This document shows, piece after piece, positions 8,938-18,583 of a stretch of DNA of 34,140 bases; positions within the stretch are counted from its first letter, which is position 1, and the number at the start of each line of letters is the position of its first letter. The notes below the pieces were generated by a model that saw only the letters and a program-made list of their open reading frames with translations, was not told the DNA's origin and did not search any database. The translations under genes were made by a program, and so were the position numbers. The DNA comes from JAOAHC01 sp964593045 (GTDB lineage: Bacteria; Bacillota; Clostridia; TANB77; CAG-465), in contig CAZQJQ010000012.1 in NCBI GenBank assembly GCA_964593045.1, positions 1-34,140 on the forward strand, in the 5' to 3' direction.

Positions 8938-9486
8938 TTAACCTTCCATTTGTTTGCCAAGAAAAGTTGCTGCCGACTGCACTATTTTATATCCAACTTC
9001 AGATAAGGTTTTCTTAAAATCTGTACTAAATAATATAACACTACCAATTGCATCAGCATCTGAAATAATAGGACAAATTATTTGTAAAATATATTTATCT
9101 GAATTATCATTTGCTTTTGTAATCGAAAGAGGTTTATTATTTTTTGTTGACCACATACTTCTTTCTTCCATTATATTTATTATATTTTCATTAATTTCTT
9201 TATCTAAATATTCTTTTTTTGATGTACCAGACACAGCAATTATTGTTTCATTATCAGTAATACATACCGCATATCCTGTTGTAATAGCAATAGTTTCAGC
9301 GTAGTTTGTGGCAATGTCAATTATATTTCCCATAGGTGCATACTTTTTTAATATAATTTCACCATCCTTATCAACATAAATTTCAAGTGGTGTTCCTTCC
9401 CTTATTTTCAGACCTTTTCTTATTTCTCTTGGTACAACAATTCTACCTAAATCATCGATTTTTCTAATAATTCCCGTTGCTTTCAT
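8938..9486 (-). CDS. spoVT: Stage V sporulation protein T
   Basis: Transcription regulator of late forespore genes and spore germination in endospore formers. The N-terminal SpoVT/AbrB swapped-hairpin DNA-binding domain is MKATGIIRKIDDLGRIVVPR and onward, ending around residue 50. It is followed by a GAF-like C-terminal domain (about 60-182). The length of 182 aa is typical. It starts at ATG 9486 with AGGAGGAAA upstream. Its presence is the best evidence that the organism makes, or descends from makers of, endospores. AbrB itself would be only about 95 aa, so SpoVT is the better call. Confidence 0.94.
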   Translation of the reverse strand: MKATGIIRKIDDLGRIVVPREIRKGLKIREGTPLEIYVDKDGEIILKKYAPMGNIIDIATNYAETIAITTGYAVCITDNETIIAVSGTSKKEYLDKEINENIINIMEERSMWSTKNNKPLSITKANDNSDKYILQIICPIISDADAIGSVILFSTDFKKTLSEVGYKIVQSAATFLGKQMEG

Positions 9487-9561
9487 TTTTTTCCTCCTCT
9501 ATTTTAATATTATTATTTGATTTTAGTAGTTTTTTATTCAAAATATATAATATTTAAAGAA

Positions 9562-9583
9562 AAAACAACCTTTCGGTTGTTTT
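9562..9583 (-). terminator. Terminator of the KAP NTPase gene
   Basis: Minus strand: AAAACAACC, loop GAAA (a GNRA tetraloop), GGTTGTTTT, then more T. Located just after the gene's stop. Confidence 0.85.
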
Positions 9584-9588
9584 TAATG

Positions 9589-11574
9589 TTATTCTTTAAT
9601 ATCATATCTTGCTGTTGTTGTTTCAATAGACTTTGCTATATTTTGTAGTAATACTTGTTTTATTGTTTTTTCTTTTGTATTTGTTTTTTGTTTTATTGCA
9701 AAAGCTAATTTTTTTAAATTTTTTTCTTCTTGCCTATACAGATCTTCTTTATCAATATATCTGTCTTGTAATATAGTTACAATATTATATAAGTCATAGT
9801 TTTGTGTCATTTCTAATCTATCAATTAGTTCTTCCATATCATATTTTGCAAATACAGGTATATTTTGATACTCTGTCATTATGTTTTTGTAAAATTCAGA
9901 AATATTATTAGGAATATTTTTAAATAACTGTCCTGCTTTTTCAATTGTTTTTTCTTGTAATACTTTTTCTTTTATTTTTGTATATTCTTTTATTATCCAT
10001 TTAACACTAGCATCCGAGCTTGCTGTATATTCATCATTAATTTCATCAGTAAGTGCAGATAAATTTGAAAACTTACTTGCAGATAAATGCATACCAAGTT
10101 TAAATATTTGTTTTAATTCAGGTAATGTCATATCTAAAAGTCCGCTATCTATCAAATATTTATATGAAAAGAATAATTTAATATATTCATCAAATTTAAC
10201 TTTACCAACTTTTACTTCTTCTAATACCTCTCCTACTAATATTTGAAAATCTGTATCTGATAATTTCCAATACTCTCCATTTAATATTTGAGTATATTTC
10301 AAATTATCTTTTATTGTTTTTTTGTTATCCGATACTTCCATTATGTCTTTCATATTATCTTTATATATTTTTTCATCAAAGTATCTTGTTCTAATATATA
10401 CTTCTACAAACTTAAAAAATCTATAATTTGAATTATTATTTATGAAATACTTGTTATCAAACTCTCTTAAATAGAATTTGTTATTATCATTTAATATCTT
10501 AGAGGTATATATTATTGAAATATAGTCATCATTATCTTTTACAGATTTAAGTCTTTCTTTACTTATATTCCCTGCTTTTATTTCAAATGAAACAGCAATT
10601 GTAAAAGTTAAAATGTTTTTTAATATTTGGTAATCTATATTTGGATAGTCTTTTATAACATTATTATAGATTTTTTCAAAATCATTTAATGAATGCTTAA
10701 GTATTCTTAAATTTCTTGTGTTTGATTTATTAAATGCTGCTATTATTGTAGAGGTATTTCGTTTATAGAATTCGTGAAGTGGTTCATTATATGAATATTT
10801 CATTATCATACCACTTAAAATATATGAATATTCTGGAATATATTCGAATGTTTCACCAATTAACTTTTCTTTTATTCTTTCGTATGCATTCGCTTTATCA
10901 AATACATCTGAAATTTTATCTTCCAGTAAATTAACTATTGGCATATCAGTTTCTTCATCTTTTATTACAGGTGAATTTTGTTTTGCAAGTTTACCTTCTC
11001 TATCTAACATTATTGTTGCAATAAGTGTTTTTAATTCCATATTATTATTTTTAAATTTAGTTGCGAGCTCACTTTCATTACATATTACTATTGTTTTTAT
11101 TCCATCGTGTTCAACAAAGTTATTTATATATCCAAGTATATCAATTACATCTACATTTGCTCTTTCTAAATCATCGAAACACAATATTTTATCATCTATT
11201 GCAAACAATTTAGAAAAGTCAACTTTATCTGAACTAAATTGCATACTTCCAAATAAATTAGCCATATCTAGTCCTGTTTTTACATACTCTGGTATTAAAT
11301 TTCCCTCTCTTGTATCAACAAATTTTTTAAGTGTTTTACTTATCATAGGATTTGTCTCTATAAATATTTTTTTACTTATTTCTTCTAAGCTATTAATACC
11401 ATATAATGACATATATATGGTTTTGTATCTTTTACCCTCTTTTGTTGGTATTGCTTCAAGCCTACTTCTTAATTTATTATTCCAAAAATATGTTTTACCA
11501 CTACCCCATTCACCATTTAACATAATTGCATAATCTGTATATGGTTTATTAATAGATTCAATTAATTCTTCCAT
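9589..11574 (-). CDS. KAP-family P-loop NTPase
   Basis: Large ATPase of the KAP type, part of the STAND-related AAA-like class. Walker A is GEWGSGKTYF at residues 21-30 and Walker B is LCFDDLERANVDV near residue 133, with the DDLE pattern typical of KAP proteins; IVICNESEL resembles a sensor motif. The remaining roughly 450 residues are helical, with no recognisable effector domain and no obvious transmembrane helices. The start ATG at 11574 has a GAGGGTG box 5 nt upstream, so the short stretch before the P-loop seems genuine. Its own terminator follows. KAP NTPases occur in phage-defence and membrane-associated systems, but function here is unknown. Neighbouring recD2 lies 69 nt upstream. 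Confidence 0.8.
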   Translation of the reverse strand: MEELIESINKPYTDYAIMLNGEWGSGKTYFWNNKLRSRLEAIPTKEGKRYKTIYMSLYGINSLEEISKKIFIETNPMISKTLKKFVDTREGNLIPEYVKTGLDMANLFGSMQFSSDKVDFSKLFAIDDKILCFDDLERANVDVIDILGYINNFVEHDGIKTIVICNESELATKFKNNNMELKTLIATIMLDREGKLAKQNSPVIKDEETDMPIVNLLEDKISDVFDKANAYERIKEKLIGETFEYIPEYSYILSGMIMKYSYNEPLHEFYKRNTSTIIAAFNKSNTRNLRILKHSLNDFEKIYNNVIKDYPNIDYQILKNILTFTIAVSFEIKAGNISKERLKSVKDNDDYISIIYTSKILNDNNKFYLREFDNKYFINNNSNYRFFKFVEVYIRTRYFDEKIYKDNMKDIMEVSDNKKTIKDNLKYTQILNGEYWKLSDTDFQILVGEVLEEVKVGKVKFDEYIKLFFSYKYLIDSGLLDMTLPELKQIFKLGMHLSASKFSNLSALTDEINDEYTASSDASVKWIIKEYTKIKEKVLQEKTIEKAGQLFKNIPNNISEFYKNIMTEYQNIPVFAKYDMEELIDRLEMTQNYDLYNIVTILQDRYIDKEDLYRQEEKNLKKLAFAIKQKTNTKEKTIKQVLLQNIAKSIETTTARYDIKE

Positions 11575-11643
11575 ACTAACACCCTCTTAACATATCAAAA
11601 TTTTATCATATAATCTGTAAATATTCAATATTTTTACACATTT

Positions 11644-13827
11644 TTATAATAAAGATAGTATTTGATTTTTTAAGCCAGTTTTTCTGTTTTTTTCATCTAT
11701 GTTATCAACCATAAAATTTACAATTCTTCTACTTCCTATAATAATTAACATCTTCTTAGCTCGTGTCATTGCTGTATATAACAAATTTCTAGTAAATAAC
11801 TTTGGATAACCAGTAAATAAAGGAAGTATAACATAATCAAACTCACTACCTTGACTTTTATGAATAGTTACTGCATACGCAAGTTCTAATTCTTCTAATT
11901 CATCAAAAGAATATTCTACTTCTTTATTATCATCAAAAACCACAGTAAGATATTCAAACTCAAAATTTACTTCTTTTACATATCCTATATCTCCATTATA
12001 TACTCCTTCAAAAGTATGCCCATTTTGAGAAAATTTTCTATCATAATTATTTACTATCTGCATTACTTTATCGCCCTCACGAAAAATTTTTCCATTAAAT
12101 TCTTTTTGATTTTTACTGCTTGATTTTCTATTTAATATATCTTGTATATGTCGATTTAAATAAAAAGTGCCTAATTCATTTTTCTTCATAGGAGTAAGGA
12201 TTTGAACATCTTTTAAAATATCTAATTTTGCATAACTTTCTAATCTGTATGATAAAAGAGATGAAATTTCAGATAATACATCTTCAATACTATTTGATGA
12301 AGAAAAAAACAAATCAGTATCATCTTTTTTAAATTCAGGATACTCCCCTTTATTTACTCTATGAGCATTTAGTATAATATCACTTATACTACTTTGCCTA
12401 TATATTTGTTTTAAATATACTGTATTAACTACATTAGATTCAATTATATCTTTTAGCACGCTTCCAGGTCCTACAGAAGGAAGCTGATCTACATCACCTA
12501 CCAATATTAATTTTGTATCTGGTTTTATTGCTTTTAATAAATTATTCATCATAAGCGTATCAATCATTGAAGCTTCATCTACTATTACTACATCTGTTTC
12601 AATATTTTTAACATTGTAGTCTAAAAACATATCTAAATCTTTATCATCTAATTTAGTGATTTCGAGTAGTCTATGTAATGTCTTTGCCTCTTTACCAGTT
12701 GTCTCTGTAATTCTTTTAGCAGCACGACCAGTTGGGGCACATAACACATATGATTTATTAGCCATCTCTAGTATATCTATAAGGCAACGAATAATTGTTG
12801 TTTTGCCAGTTCCAGGTCCTCCTGTTACTATAGATATATTACTATTCAAGCACTTTTTTATTGCTTCTTTTTGCTCATCTGATAAAACTAAATTTTCTTT
12901 TTGGCTCGATCTTTCTATTTCATCATTGTATGATTTTTTACCCTGTTTTGCAATAGTATGCAAAATTATATTTTGAGCTATATTTTTTTCTGCTAAATAA
13001 AAGCTTTTTCTAAAAATATAGTCAATATTATCTATATTTTGTAAATATACTTTTTCTTCCATTTTTAAATTTATTATATTGTCTTTTATTTTTTCATCTG
13101 ATACACAAAGCATTTTAGATGCATATGATACCAAAGAATCCAAATCAATACAAGTATGACCAAATTCTGTTGTTTGCGATAAAGCAAAAAGAATTCCATA
13201 GGATATTCTTTTACTATTATCTTCTGAAATACCTACTTTAAGTCCAATTTCATCAACAGATTTAAAATCAAGCGATTTTACAAAATCAAGTAAACTATAT
13301 GGATTTTCTTTTACTATATTTATAGTATCTGTACCTAAGTTTTGATATACTTTATTTGCCATTACAACTGACATACCAAATTCAGATAAATATTTTATTA
13401 TATTCCATTTTTCCCATTCAGTATTAAAAAAATCAGACAAAGTATTTATTTTTTCTTCATTTAGACCCTTTATATTTAAAAGTTTTTCTTTAGAAAATCT
13501 TATTACATCAACTGTATCTTCACCAAATTCATCAATTATGTTTTTAGCAGTTTTTTTCCCCACTCCTTTTATATTTTCTGCAATATATGAAATCAAATTA
13601 ACTGAATCTTTTGGCATTACCTTAAAACATGTAGAAAATTTAAATTGTTCTCCATAATTTTTGTGTTTTTCATATATACCTTCTAACTCAATTTCATCTC
13701 CAACTTCAATATCATTTGTTTCACCCACCACAGTTATATAGCTAGTACCCGATTTTAGTAAAATTACAGTATATGCATTACTTTCATTTTTATATATAAT
13801 TGTAGCAACTTTACCCGTTATTTTCAA
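11644..13827 (-). CDS. recD2: RecD2-type SF1B DNA helicase
   Basis: 5'-3' DNA helicase of the RecBC-independent RecD2 class, linked to replication-fork and repair functions. It has an OB-like N-terminus and helix-hairpin-helix region (about residues 90-200, with IKGVGKKTAKNI). Helicase motif I is GGPGTGKTT near residue 339, and motif II is VDEASMID near residue 419. Then come GDVDQLPSVGPGS and a UvrD-like C-terminal domain with VTIHKSQGSEFDYV and YTAMTRAKK. The 727 aa length is normal. The start is TTG at 13827, eight bases after GGGAGG; the nearby ATG runs straight into a stop. Confidence 0.95.
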   Translation of the reverse strand: MKITGKVATIIYKNESNAYTVILLKSGTSYITVVGETNDIEVGDEIELEGIYEKHKNYGEQFKFSTCFKVMPKDSVNLISYIAENIKGVGKKTAKNIIDEFGEDTVDVIRFSKEKLLNIKGLNEEKINTLSDFFNTEWEKWNIIKYLSEFGMSVVMANKVYQNLGTDTINIVKENPYSLLDFVKSLDFKSVDEIGLKVGISEDNSKRISYGILFALSQTTEFGHTCIDLDSLVSYASKMLCVSDEKIKDNIINLKMEEKVYLQNIDNIDYIFRKSFYLAEKNIAQNIILHTIAKQGKKSYNDEIERSSQKENLVLSDEQKEAIKKCLNSNISIVTGGPGTGKTTIIRCLIDILEMANKSYVLCAPTGRAAKRITETTGKEAKTLHRLLEITKLDDKDLDMFLDYNVKNIETDVVIVDEASMIDTLMMNNLLKAIKPDTKLILVGDVDQLPSVGPGSVLKDIIESNVVNTVYLKQIYRQSSISDIILNAHRVNKGEYPEFKKDDTDLFFSSSNSIEDVLSEISSLLSYRLESYAKLDILKDVQILTPMKKNELGTFYLNRHIQDILNRKSSSKNQKEFNGKIFREGDKVMQIVNNYDRKFSQNGHTFEGVYNGDIGYVKEVNFEFEYLTVVFDDNKEVEYSFDELEELELAYAVTIHKSQGSEFDYVILPLFTGYPKLFTRNLLYTAMTRAKKMLIIIGSRRIVNFMVDNIDEKNRKTGLKNQILSLL

Positions 13828-13854
13828 AACATATACCTCCCTATCTAAAATATA

Positions 13855-14280
13855 CTAATCTAAATCTAATACAAATTTAGGACTATCAGTTTTTCTAAAT
13901 CCCATATTTTCATAAAACCTATGAGCTCCACATGCATTTTCTAAACAAGTCAAATATATTGATTTATATCCTAATTTTTTTACTTCTTTTTTTATATATT
14001 TAAGAATTTTTTCAGCAATGCCCATTCTTCTATAATCTATATTAGTACATACATTAAATAACTCAACAAATGGCTGATTATTAAAAGTAAATAAATCTAT
14101 TGTAATGTATGTTATACTACCCACAATTTTATCATTATCCTTACATACAATTATATTATAGTTTGAATCTTCTTTATACATTTTTCTATATACTTCAATA
14201 TTATTACTACTACCAAAACTATCATCAATTAATTCTTTATACTTTTCTATATCTTTATATTTTAATTTTTCAATTATCAT
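13855..14280 (-). CDS. GNAT-family N-acetyltransferase
   Basis: Acetyl-CoA-dependent acetyltransferase of unknown substrate. The conserved motif A region is YRRMGIAEKILKYIKKE (about residues 80-96), and motif B is the C-terminal ACGAHRFYENMGFRKTD. The 141 aa length fits a single GNAT domain. The start is ATG 14280 with GGTGATATT upstream. It ends 28 nt before the recD2 start and may share a transcript with it. Confidence 0.9.
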   Translation of the reverse strand: MIIEKLKYKDIEKYKELIDDSFGSSNNIEVYRKMYKEDSNYNIIVCKDNDKIVGSITYITIDLFTFNNQPFVELFNVCTNIDYRRMGIAEKILKYIKKEVKKLGYKSIYLTCLENACGAHRFYENMGFRKTDSPKFVLDLD

Positions 14281-14330
14281 AATATCACCATGTCTATTAT
14301 ATAATTAAAAATAAATAAAAGCAATATGTA

Positions 14331-14360
14331 AAAGAGCAGAAATATTAGTTTCTGCTCTTT
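14331..14360 (-). terminator. Terminator hairpin between the orphan gene and GNAT gene
   Basis: Perfect 12-bp arms AAAGAGCAGAAA and TTTCTGCTCTTT with a 6-base loop. On the minus strand it follows the stop of the 111-aa gene. Confidence 0.8.
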
Positions 14361-14370
14361 AAAAATTAGG

Positions 14371-14706
14371 TTACCGCATCGAATAGGTGTTATCATCTGG
14401 ATTATATTCAAACTGGATTTTTCCAGACTTAACCTCCTCCAAAAAACAGTCATACACATTTGTGGTTAATCTTTGTTTACCATATCTTTTTAAGATATCA
14501 TATTTCATATTGAAAACACTGCTTGCACCACCTTCAGATTGCAATTCAACATTCAGTTTCGATGGCTTCGTGAGAACATAATAGCCATTATTTTCATACG
14601 ATATCCTGTACCCTTTTTTAATATATGGCTTAATTTTTGCGTATGTGCCTTGGACTTCTACTTTTTCTGATTTCACCAGCCAAATTTGAACAACCTGTGC
14701 ATGCAT
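14371..14706 (-). CDS. Hypothetical protein, 111 aa
   Basis: Not recognised. The protein starts MHAQVVQIWLVKSEK and has alternating beta-type segments (GYRISYENNGYYVLTKP), a short alpha segment and a C-terminal ...QFEYNPDDNTYSMR. No membrane helix or signal sequence is visible. I start it at the ATG at 14706, with an AAAGGAGCG box 8 nt upstream, rather than at 14742, which has none. It has its own terminator. Base composition is slightly richer in G and C than that of the flanking core genes, like the other orphan genes of this window. Confidence 0.7.
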   Translation of the reverse strand: MHAQVVQIWLVKSEKVEVQGTYAKIKPYIKKGYRISYENNGYYVLTKPSKLNVELQSEGGASSVFNMKYDILKRYGKQRLTTNVYDCFLEEVKSGKIQFEYNPDDNTYSMR

Positions 14707-14882
14707 AATATACACGCTCCTTTTTAAAAAATATATATGCAAAATATGTTACCATATTCTGATATCTTTACTAAATTATTATAAAGTTAAAAATAAATAT
14801 ATAATATAATACCACAATTGGAGCTATTTTTCAAGCAATAATGTATTTTTTAGGCTTTTTTGCATAAATTATATTAAAAAGA

Positions 14883-14911
14883 TTGACATTTAAGCCAAAA
14901 AGTATTATACT
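14883..14911 (+). promoter_or_regulatory. Promoter of the first initiator tRNA gene
   Basis: TTGACA at 14883-14888, 17-base spacer, TATACT at 14906-14911, with transcription expected about 12 nt before the tRNA. The same arrangement is repeated at the second copy (31780-31808). Confidence 0.85.
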
Positions 14912-14929
14912 TTATTTACAACAATTTGT

Positions 14930-15005
<76 letters not shown>

Positions 15006-15007
15006 TT

Positions 15008-15031
15008 AAAGAGGCTTTAAGCCTCTTTTTT
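15008..15031 (+). terminator. Terminator of tRNA-fMet copy 1
   Basis: AAAGAGGC, short loop, GCCTCTTT followed by a T run, starting three bases after the tRNA CCA end. Confidence 0.85.
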
Positions 15032-15044
15032 TAATATATAAAAA

Positions 15045-15070
15045 CAACACAGATAAAATAATCTGTGTTG
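15045..15070 (-). terminator. Terminator of the 122-aa membrane protein gene
   Basis: Minus strand: 10-bp perfect arms CAACACAGAT and ATCTGTGTTG, a 6-base loop, then five T residues (TTTTTATA). Located 10 nt after the gene's stop. Confidence 0.85.
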
Positions 15071-15080
15071 TAAATTGCTG

Positions 15081-15449
15081 TTAGTCAATGACTTGATAAC
15101 ATTCTATAATGTTTTCATATTGACTGAATAATGGTATTCTCCACCCAATTACTTCAACTCGGTATGTTTTTCCAATTTCAATTTCTGCATAATCATCCGA
15201 TGAATCAAACCGCCATTTGATGAGTGAATCTTGAACTGAGAAGACTCTTGTTTCTCCATTTTCTAATTCTGTAAAGACAAGATACTTTGAGTCATCACTA
15301 CTATTTTTTATATCCTTGTCAGTAACTGTAACCAAATATTCTTTTGGGCTGTAATAACTTCCAATTAAGAAACCAGTTGCACCACCAACAAGAACAATAA
15401 GAAGAAATACAAGTAGATTTTTGCCAGATTTGCTATGAAATATCGACAT
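15081..15449 (-). CDS. Membrane-anchored hypothetical protein (DUF1523-like)
   Basis: A short cytoplasmic start (MSIFHSKSGKN) is followed by one membrane helix with a glycine motif (about residues 11-31). The rest is an extracytoplasmic beta-rich domain containing KYLVFTELENGETRVFSVQDS and a C-terminal GWRIPLFSQYENI. That ending resembles what I recall of DUF1523 proteins, whose function is unknown; this is a tentative match. Promoter TTGAAA-17-TATAAT lies upstream (about 15518-15546) and its own terminator lies downstream. Start ATG 15449 follows an AAGGAGGAAATT box. Confidence 0.7.
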   Translation of the reverse strand: MSIFHSKSGKNLLVFLLIVLVGGATGFLIGSYYSPKEYLVTVTDKDIKNSSDDSKYLVFTELENGETRVFSVQDSLIKWRFDSSDDYAEIEIGKTYRVEVIGWRIPLFSQYENIIECYQVID

Positions 15450-15591
15450 ACCAATTTCCTCCTTCGATTTTTTCTTTTTGTAATAACAAAAAAGACTTTA
15501 TATAATAATATATTATTATATCATACTGTGAACTACTTTTCAAGTTTTTGTTTATGTTTAATTTGTAGTATATTTTACTAATTATAATTTA

Positions 15592-16479
15592 TTATTCAGT
15601 TGTATCTTTATATATATTCACATCACCATTTTCATCATTTTCATCATTTTCATCTTTATCATCTTGATTTTCTTCATTTTCATCATCTTTATCTGTTTCA
15701 TTATCAATAGTTGTATTTGTTTCTTCTTCAGCTTCTACATTTTCTTCTTGTTTATTACTTGTAGTATCTGTATCAACATTTGTATTTACTTGATTATTAG
15801 TAGTTTCAACTTTTACTGGTGTATTTATATTTGTTACTTCTTCATACGAACTATCGAATGTAGTACCACTCTCTACTTGTTTAATTTTATCTTTAGCACT
15901 TTGAATACTATCTTCATCTAATATAACGACTGATAATTTTCCTGAACTATAACTATATGTATATTGCATGCTTCCTGAACCTGTCAAATGTATTGATGTA
16001 ATTGTCCATTCTGGATTAGATGCTATTTGGTATTTTATAAGATCAGTGATTTTTTCAGTAGGCATATTAGTTTGAAACTTACTAGATAATTTGTTTAAAA
16101 GAGAGCTATATTTAGTTATTATAGTTGAAGTAGTAGCTTTTCTTAGTATACCTTCAATAACAGCTTGCTGGTTTTGCCCACGCATTATATCCCCTTCAGC
16201 AAACGATTTTCTTTCTCTTGCAAATGCAAGTGCTTGTTCACCATTCATTTGGTTATATCCCTCATAAAATTTGTAATTACCAATATATGATGTAAATGTA
16301 TATTTGGAATATGCTGTTATTCCTCCTATCTCATTTACTATAGTTTCAACTGATGAAAAATTTACCTTAAAATAGTAGTTTATATCAATGTCTAATAAAT
16401 CTTCTATTGTTTTAACTGACATATCTACTCCATAAATTCCCGCATGAGTTAATTTATCTTTATATCCGCTTTGTTCCAT
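15592..16479 (-). pseudogene. LytR-CpsA-Psr protein, C-terminal fragment (frameshifted)
   Basis: This frame carries the second half of an LCP catalytic domain: GYKDKLTHAGIYGVD, then FSSVETIVNEIGGI, then ALAFARERKSFAEGD with the substrate-binding arginines. The domain is followed by a roughly 200-residue tail ending in a low-complexity Asp/Glu/Asn region. LCP proteins attach teichoic acids or other polymers to peptidoglycan outside the cell. The apparent ATG at 16479 is internal to the domain and has no ribosome binding site. The upstream frame ends 20 nt inside this one, within the motif NGT-SGYKDK that should be continuous. Removing a single A from the AAA at 16470-16472 restores one 580-residue protein. 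The cause is a real mutation or a sequence error. Confidence 0.85.
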
Positions 16480-17326
16480 TTAATTGTACATATGAGTCTC
16501 TAGGTATTGTTGTAAGAAGTATTTGATGTGTTTTAGGATTTACGGTTGCTACAATATTTACATCACTTCGTGATACTGTTGTTATATCTCCGTATGTATC
16601 TATACCACTTATATATATATTAAATGGTTCTTCTGAAACCTGAACATCTTTTGAAATTGTTTCTACTTCCATTTTTATACTAAATGTATATATAACTTTT
16701 ATCTTATCGTAAAATTCTGGCGTTTCTTCTTCTATTATTGTTTTTTGAGAATCATCTATTATCATAGCTGCAATATCTTCGTTTAGAAGAGCATCCTTTA
16801 CTACTGATATTTCATCTGCTTTAGTCATAATGCAATTTGTATATTTTGAAATTTCTTCTTCCAATTTTTCATTAATGCTTTCTTCATCTTCTGATAAAAC
16901 ATAATTTAATTCTTCACCATCTAAATCAGATAATTCAGAATAATCACTATCTTTTAAAACAATTACAGAAAAGTTTTTTGTTTCATAATCAGATGAGGCA
17001 GTTATATCATTTAAAAAAATGGATAATTTAAATAAATATGTTATGGCTATTGATAATACAGCAGTGTATAGCAACAAAAGAATACCTGTAATAATTTTTG
17101 CTTTTTTACTCTTTTTTGTGTTAAATATTACAAGTAATACTGTAGCAAAAATAGATATTAATATTGATATTATTACCATATATTTAAGTGGTAATATATT
17201 AGAATTTTTCATTGAAAATATGAATATAACTGTAATTATAATTATAATTGGTACAAGTATTTTACCAATTATTTTTCTTTTATTTCTTTTTTCTTTTTCT
17301 TCGTATGTTATTTTATCTCTTCTCAA
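16460..17326 (-). pseudogene. LytR-CpsA-Psr protein, N-terminal fragment (frameshifted)
   Basis: Upstream half of the split LCP gene. It begins with a basic cytoplasmic stretch and three transmembrane helices (about residues 16-36, 45-67 and 74-100). These are followed by an extracytoplasmic accessory domain of the CpsA kind (about 105-235). The start of the LCP domain is FNIYISGIDTYGD...SRSDVNIVATVNP and TTIPRDSYVQLNGT, which hold the catalytic Asp and Arg residues. The frame then breaks after NGTK. The start is TTG at 17326 with AAGGAGG 7 nt upstream. Without the second half the phosphotransferase would be inactive. Confidence 0.87.
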
Positions 17327-17446
17327 ATAAATTCCTCCTTCAATTTATATTATTATATTACATTTTATAATTTTTTTCAATGTAAATAATATTTTTTTCA
17401 CAAAAAACACATTAAAGACATTTAACAAAATTATATATTCTTGATA

Positions 17447-17475
17447 TTGACAAATTTAGACATTAATGATATTAT
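17447..17475 (+). promoter_or_regulatory. Sigma-A promoter for the plus-strand orphan gene
   Basis: TTGACA at 17447-17452, 17-base spacer ending in TGA, TATTAT at 17470-17475. It points at the gene starting at 17527 and is good evidence that this short gene is real. Confidence 0.78.
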
Positions 17476-17526
17476 CAAGCACGAAATATATTATATACTT
17501 TCTAATTAATATTGGGGGTGTTTAAA

Positions 17527-17883
17527 TTGATACTTGCAAGCTGTCCTACAGATTTTTTAAAAGACAAAACATTTACAGAATACACATATAACGGACTTAA
17601 TAATTACAAAGATTGCAAAATATTTTTTTCAAATTTAACTAAGACAATATCTGTAGACAGTATAATATTTGCAAACATAAACGCGAATATTGAAACTAAT
17701 AACGCCTTCTTAACATTTTATACTTTAAACAACGAAACTATTACATTTAAATGTAATAATTCAAGAGATTGTAGACCTGTCAAAACATCATACGGAATGT
17801 ATCAGCTTTTATTATATGCTGGTTTTAACATTGATTTCCACTCAATACTTATACGTAGCACTGAACTTTGGCTAAGCAAGTAA
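17527..17883 (+). CDS. Hypothetical protein, 118 aa
   Basis: Family not recognised. The protein is mixed alpha/beta, with two Cys near the C-terminal half (CNNSRDC) and one near the start, and no membrane helix. The start is taken as TTG at 17527, six bases after a GGGGGTG box; the open frame extends to a TTG at 17512, but that codon touches the box. It has its own consensus promoter 52 nt upstream and a strong terminator at its end, so it is an independent transcription unit between two minus-strand blocks. Confidence 0.68.
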   Translation: MILASCPTDFLKDKTFTEYTYNGLNNYKDCKIFFSNLTKTISVDSIIFANINANIETNNAFLTFYTLNNETITFKCNNSRDCRPVKTSYGMYQLLLYAGFNIDFHSILIRSTELWLSK

Positions 17884-17913
17884 AGCTCCACCATTTTTGG
17901 TGGAGCTTTTTTT
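17882..17913. terminator. Bidirectional terminator
   Basis: 12-bp perfect arms AAAGCTCCACCA and TGGTGGAGCTTT with a four-T loop, flanked by T residues on the plus side and by A residues on the left. It serves the plus-strand 118-aa gene and probably the minus-strand 207-aa gene that ends here. Confidence 0.88.
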
Positions 17914-18535
17914 AGTTCTTCATCGTTGAAATTACGGTATAAATTGTGTTTGTAAGTGCAATTGATACATCTGCAATTTTTGTTTCACGAACATAGGTAC
18001 CTTCAACTATGGAAGTAATGTAGGGTTCATTCATTAAGTCATTAGAATTCAGTTCAAGAAGTGTACAACAAATTTTTAGGATGATTTTATTTATGTCAAT
18101 TTCATTTTTGTTATGGTCTTCAAAATAAATTGCATATGCTGATATAACCGCAGTCTCAATCATCTCTAATTTAGAATCTTCAAGCTTTGAAATGATTGTA
18201 AAAAAAACATCAAACTTTTCTTCGTTTTGTATGATAATATCATACATAAAGTGATAGTTATCATGAATTTTCCCAATTGTTGTTCCATCAGTTAGGCATT
18301 TGATAGCCTTTTTATGGAAGTCAACAATTTCAAGATTGCTGCTAGAAAGAGATCCTGATAATTCAGGTATAACTTTCTTTGCAATGCTATTGTTATCCAG
18401 TGCTTCCATCCAAGCAAGATTGGTGTAGTAAGTTATATTCTCTTTTGAATAGCACTGACACCGATTAAAAACACCAAGGAAAACTGTAAATTCAACTATT
18501 TCCCTTAACTTTTTGTTTTTTTCATCTGAATACAT
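17912..18535 (-). CDS. Hypothetical helical protein, paralogue A of a tandem pair
   Basis: No known family recognised. The 207-aa protein is predicted mostly helical and is homologous along its length to the next gene upstream. Shared features are the N-terminal TVFLGVF / TIFLAVF segment and the block EKFDVFFTIISKLEDSKLEM, with IETAVISAYAIY / IESAVFYAYTIY after it. There are no membrane helices long enough to be convincing and no catalytic motif. The start is ATG 18535 with AAGGAGGTA upstream. It has its own promoter and terminator, and the promoter core is nearly identical to that of its paralogue. Confidence 0.72.
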   Translation of the reverse strand: MYSDEKNKKLREIVEFTVFLGVFNRCQCYSKENITYYTNLAWMEALDNNSIAKKVIPELSGSLSSSNLEIVDFHKKAIKCLTDGTTIGKIHDNYHFMYDIIIQNEEKFDVFFTIISKLEDSKLEMIETAVISAYAIYFEDHNKNEIDINKIILKICCTLLELNSNDLMNEPYITSIVEGTYVRETKIADVSIALTNTIYTVISTMKN

Positions 18536-18583
18536 AACAAATACCTCCTTAAATTATTAATTGGTTGTGGTTTTTATGTGATG

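Noticed and set aside
14277..14459. 60-codon minus-strand frame between the GNAT gene and the 111-aa gene
   Set aside because: It runs through a terminator hairpin and the end of the 111-aa gene in another frame, with no ribosome binding site.
15664..15921. Plus-strand frame of Phe/Ile/Cys over the LCP tail
   Set aside because: It is the complement of an Asp/Glu/Asn low-complexity coding region, not a membrane protein.
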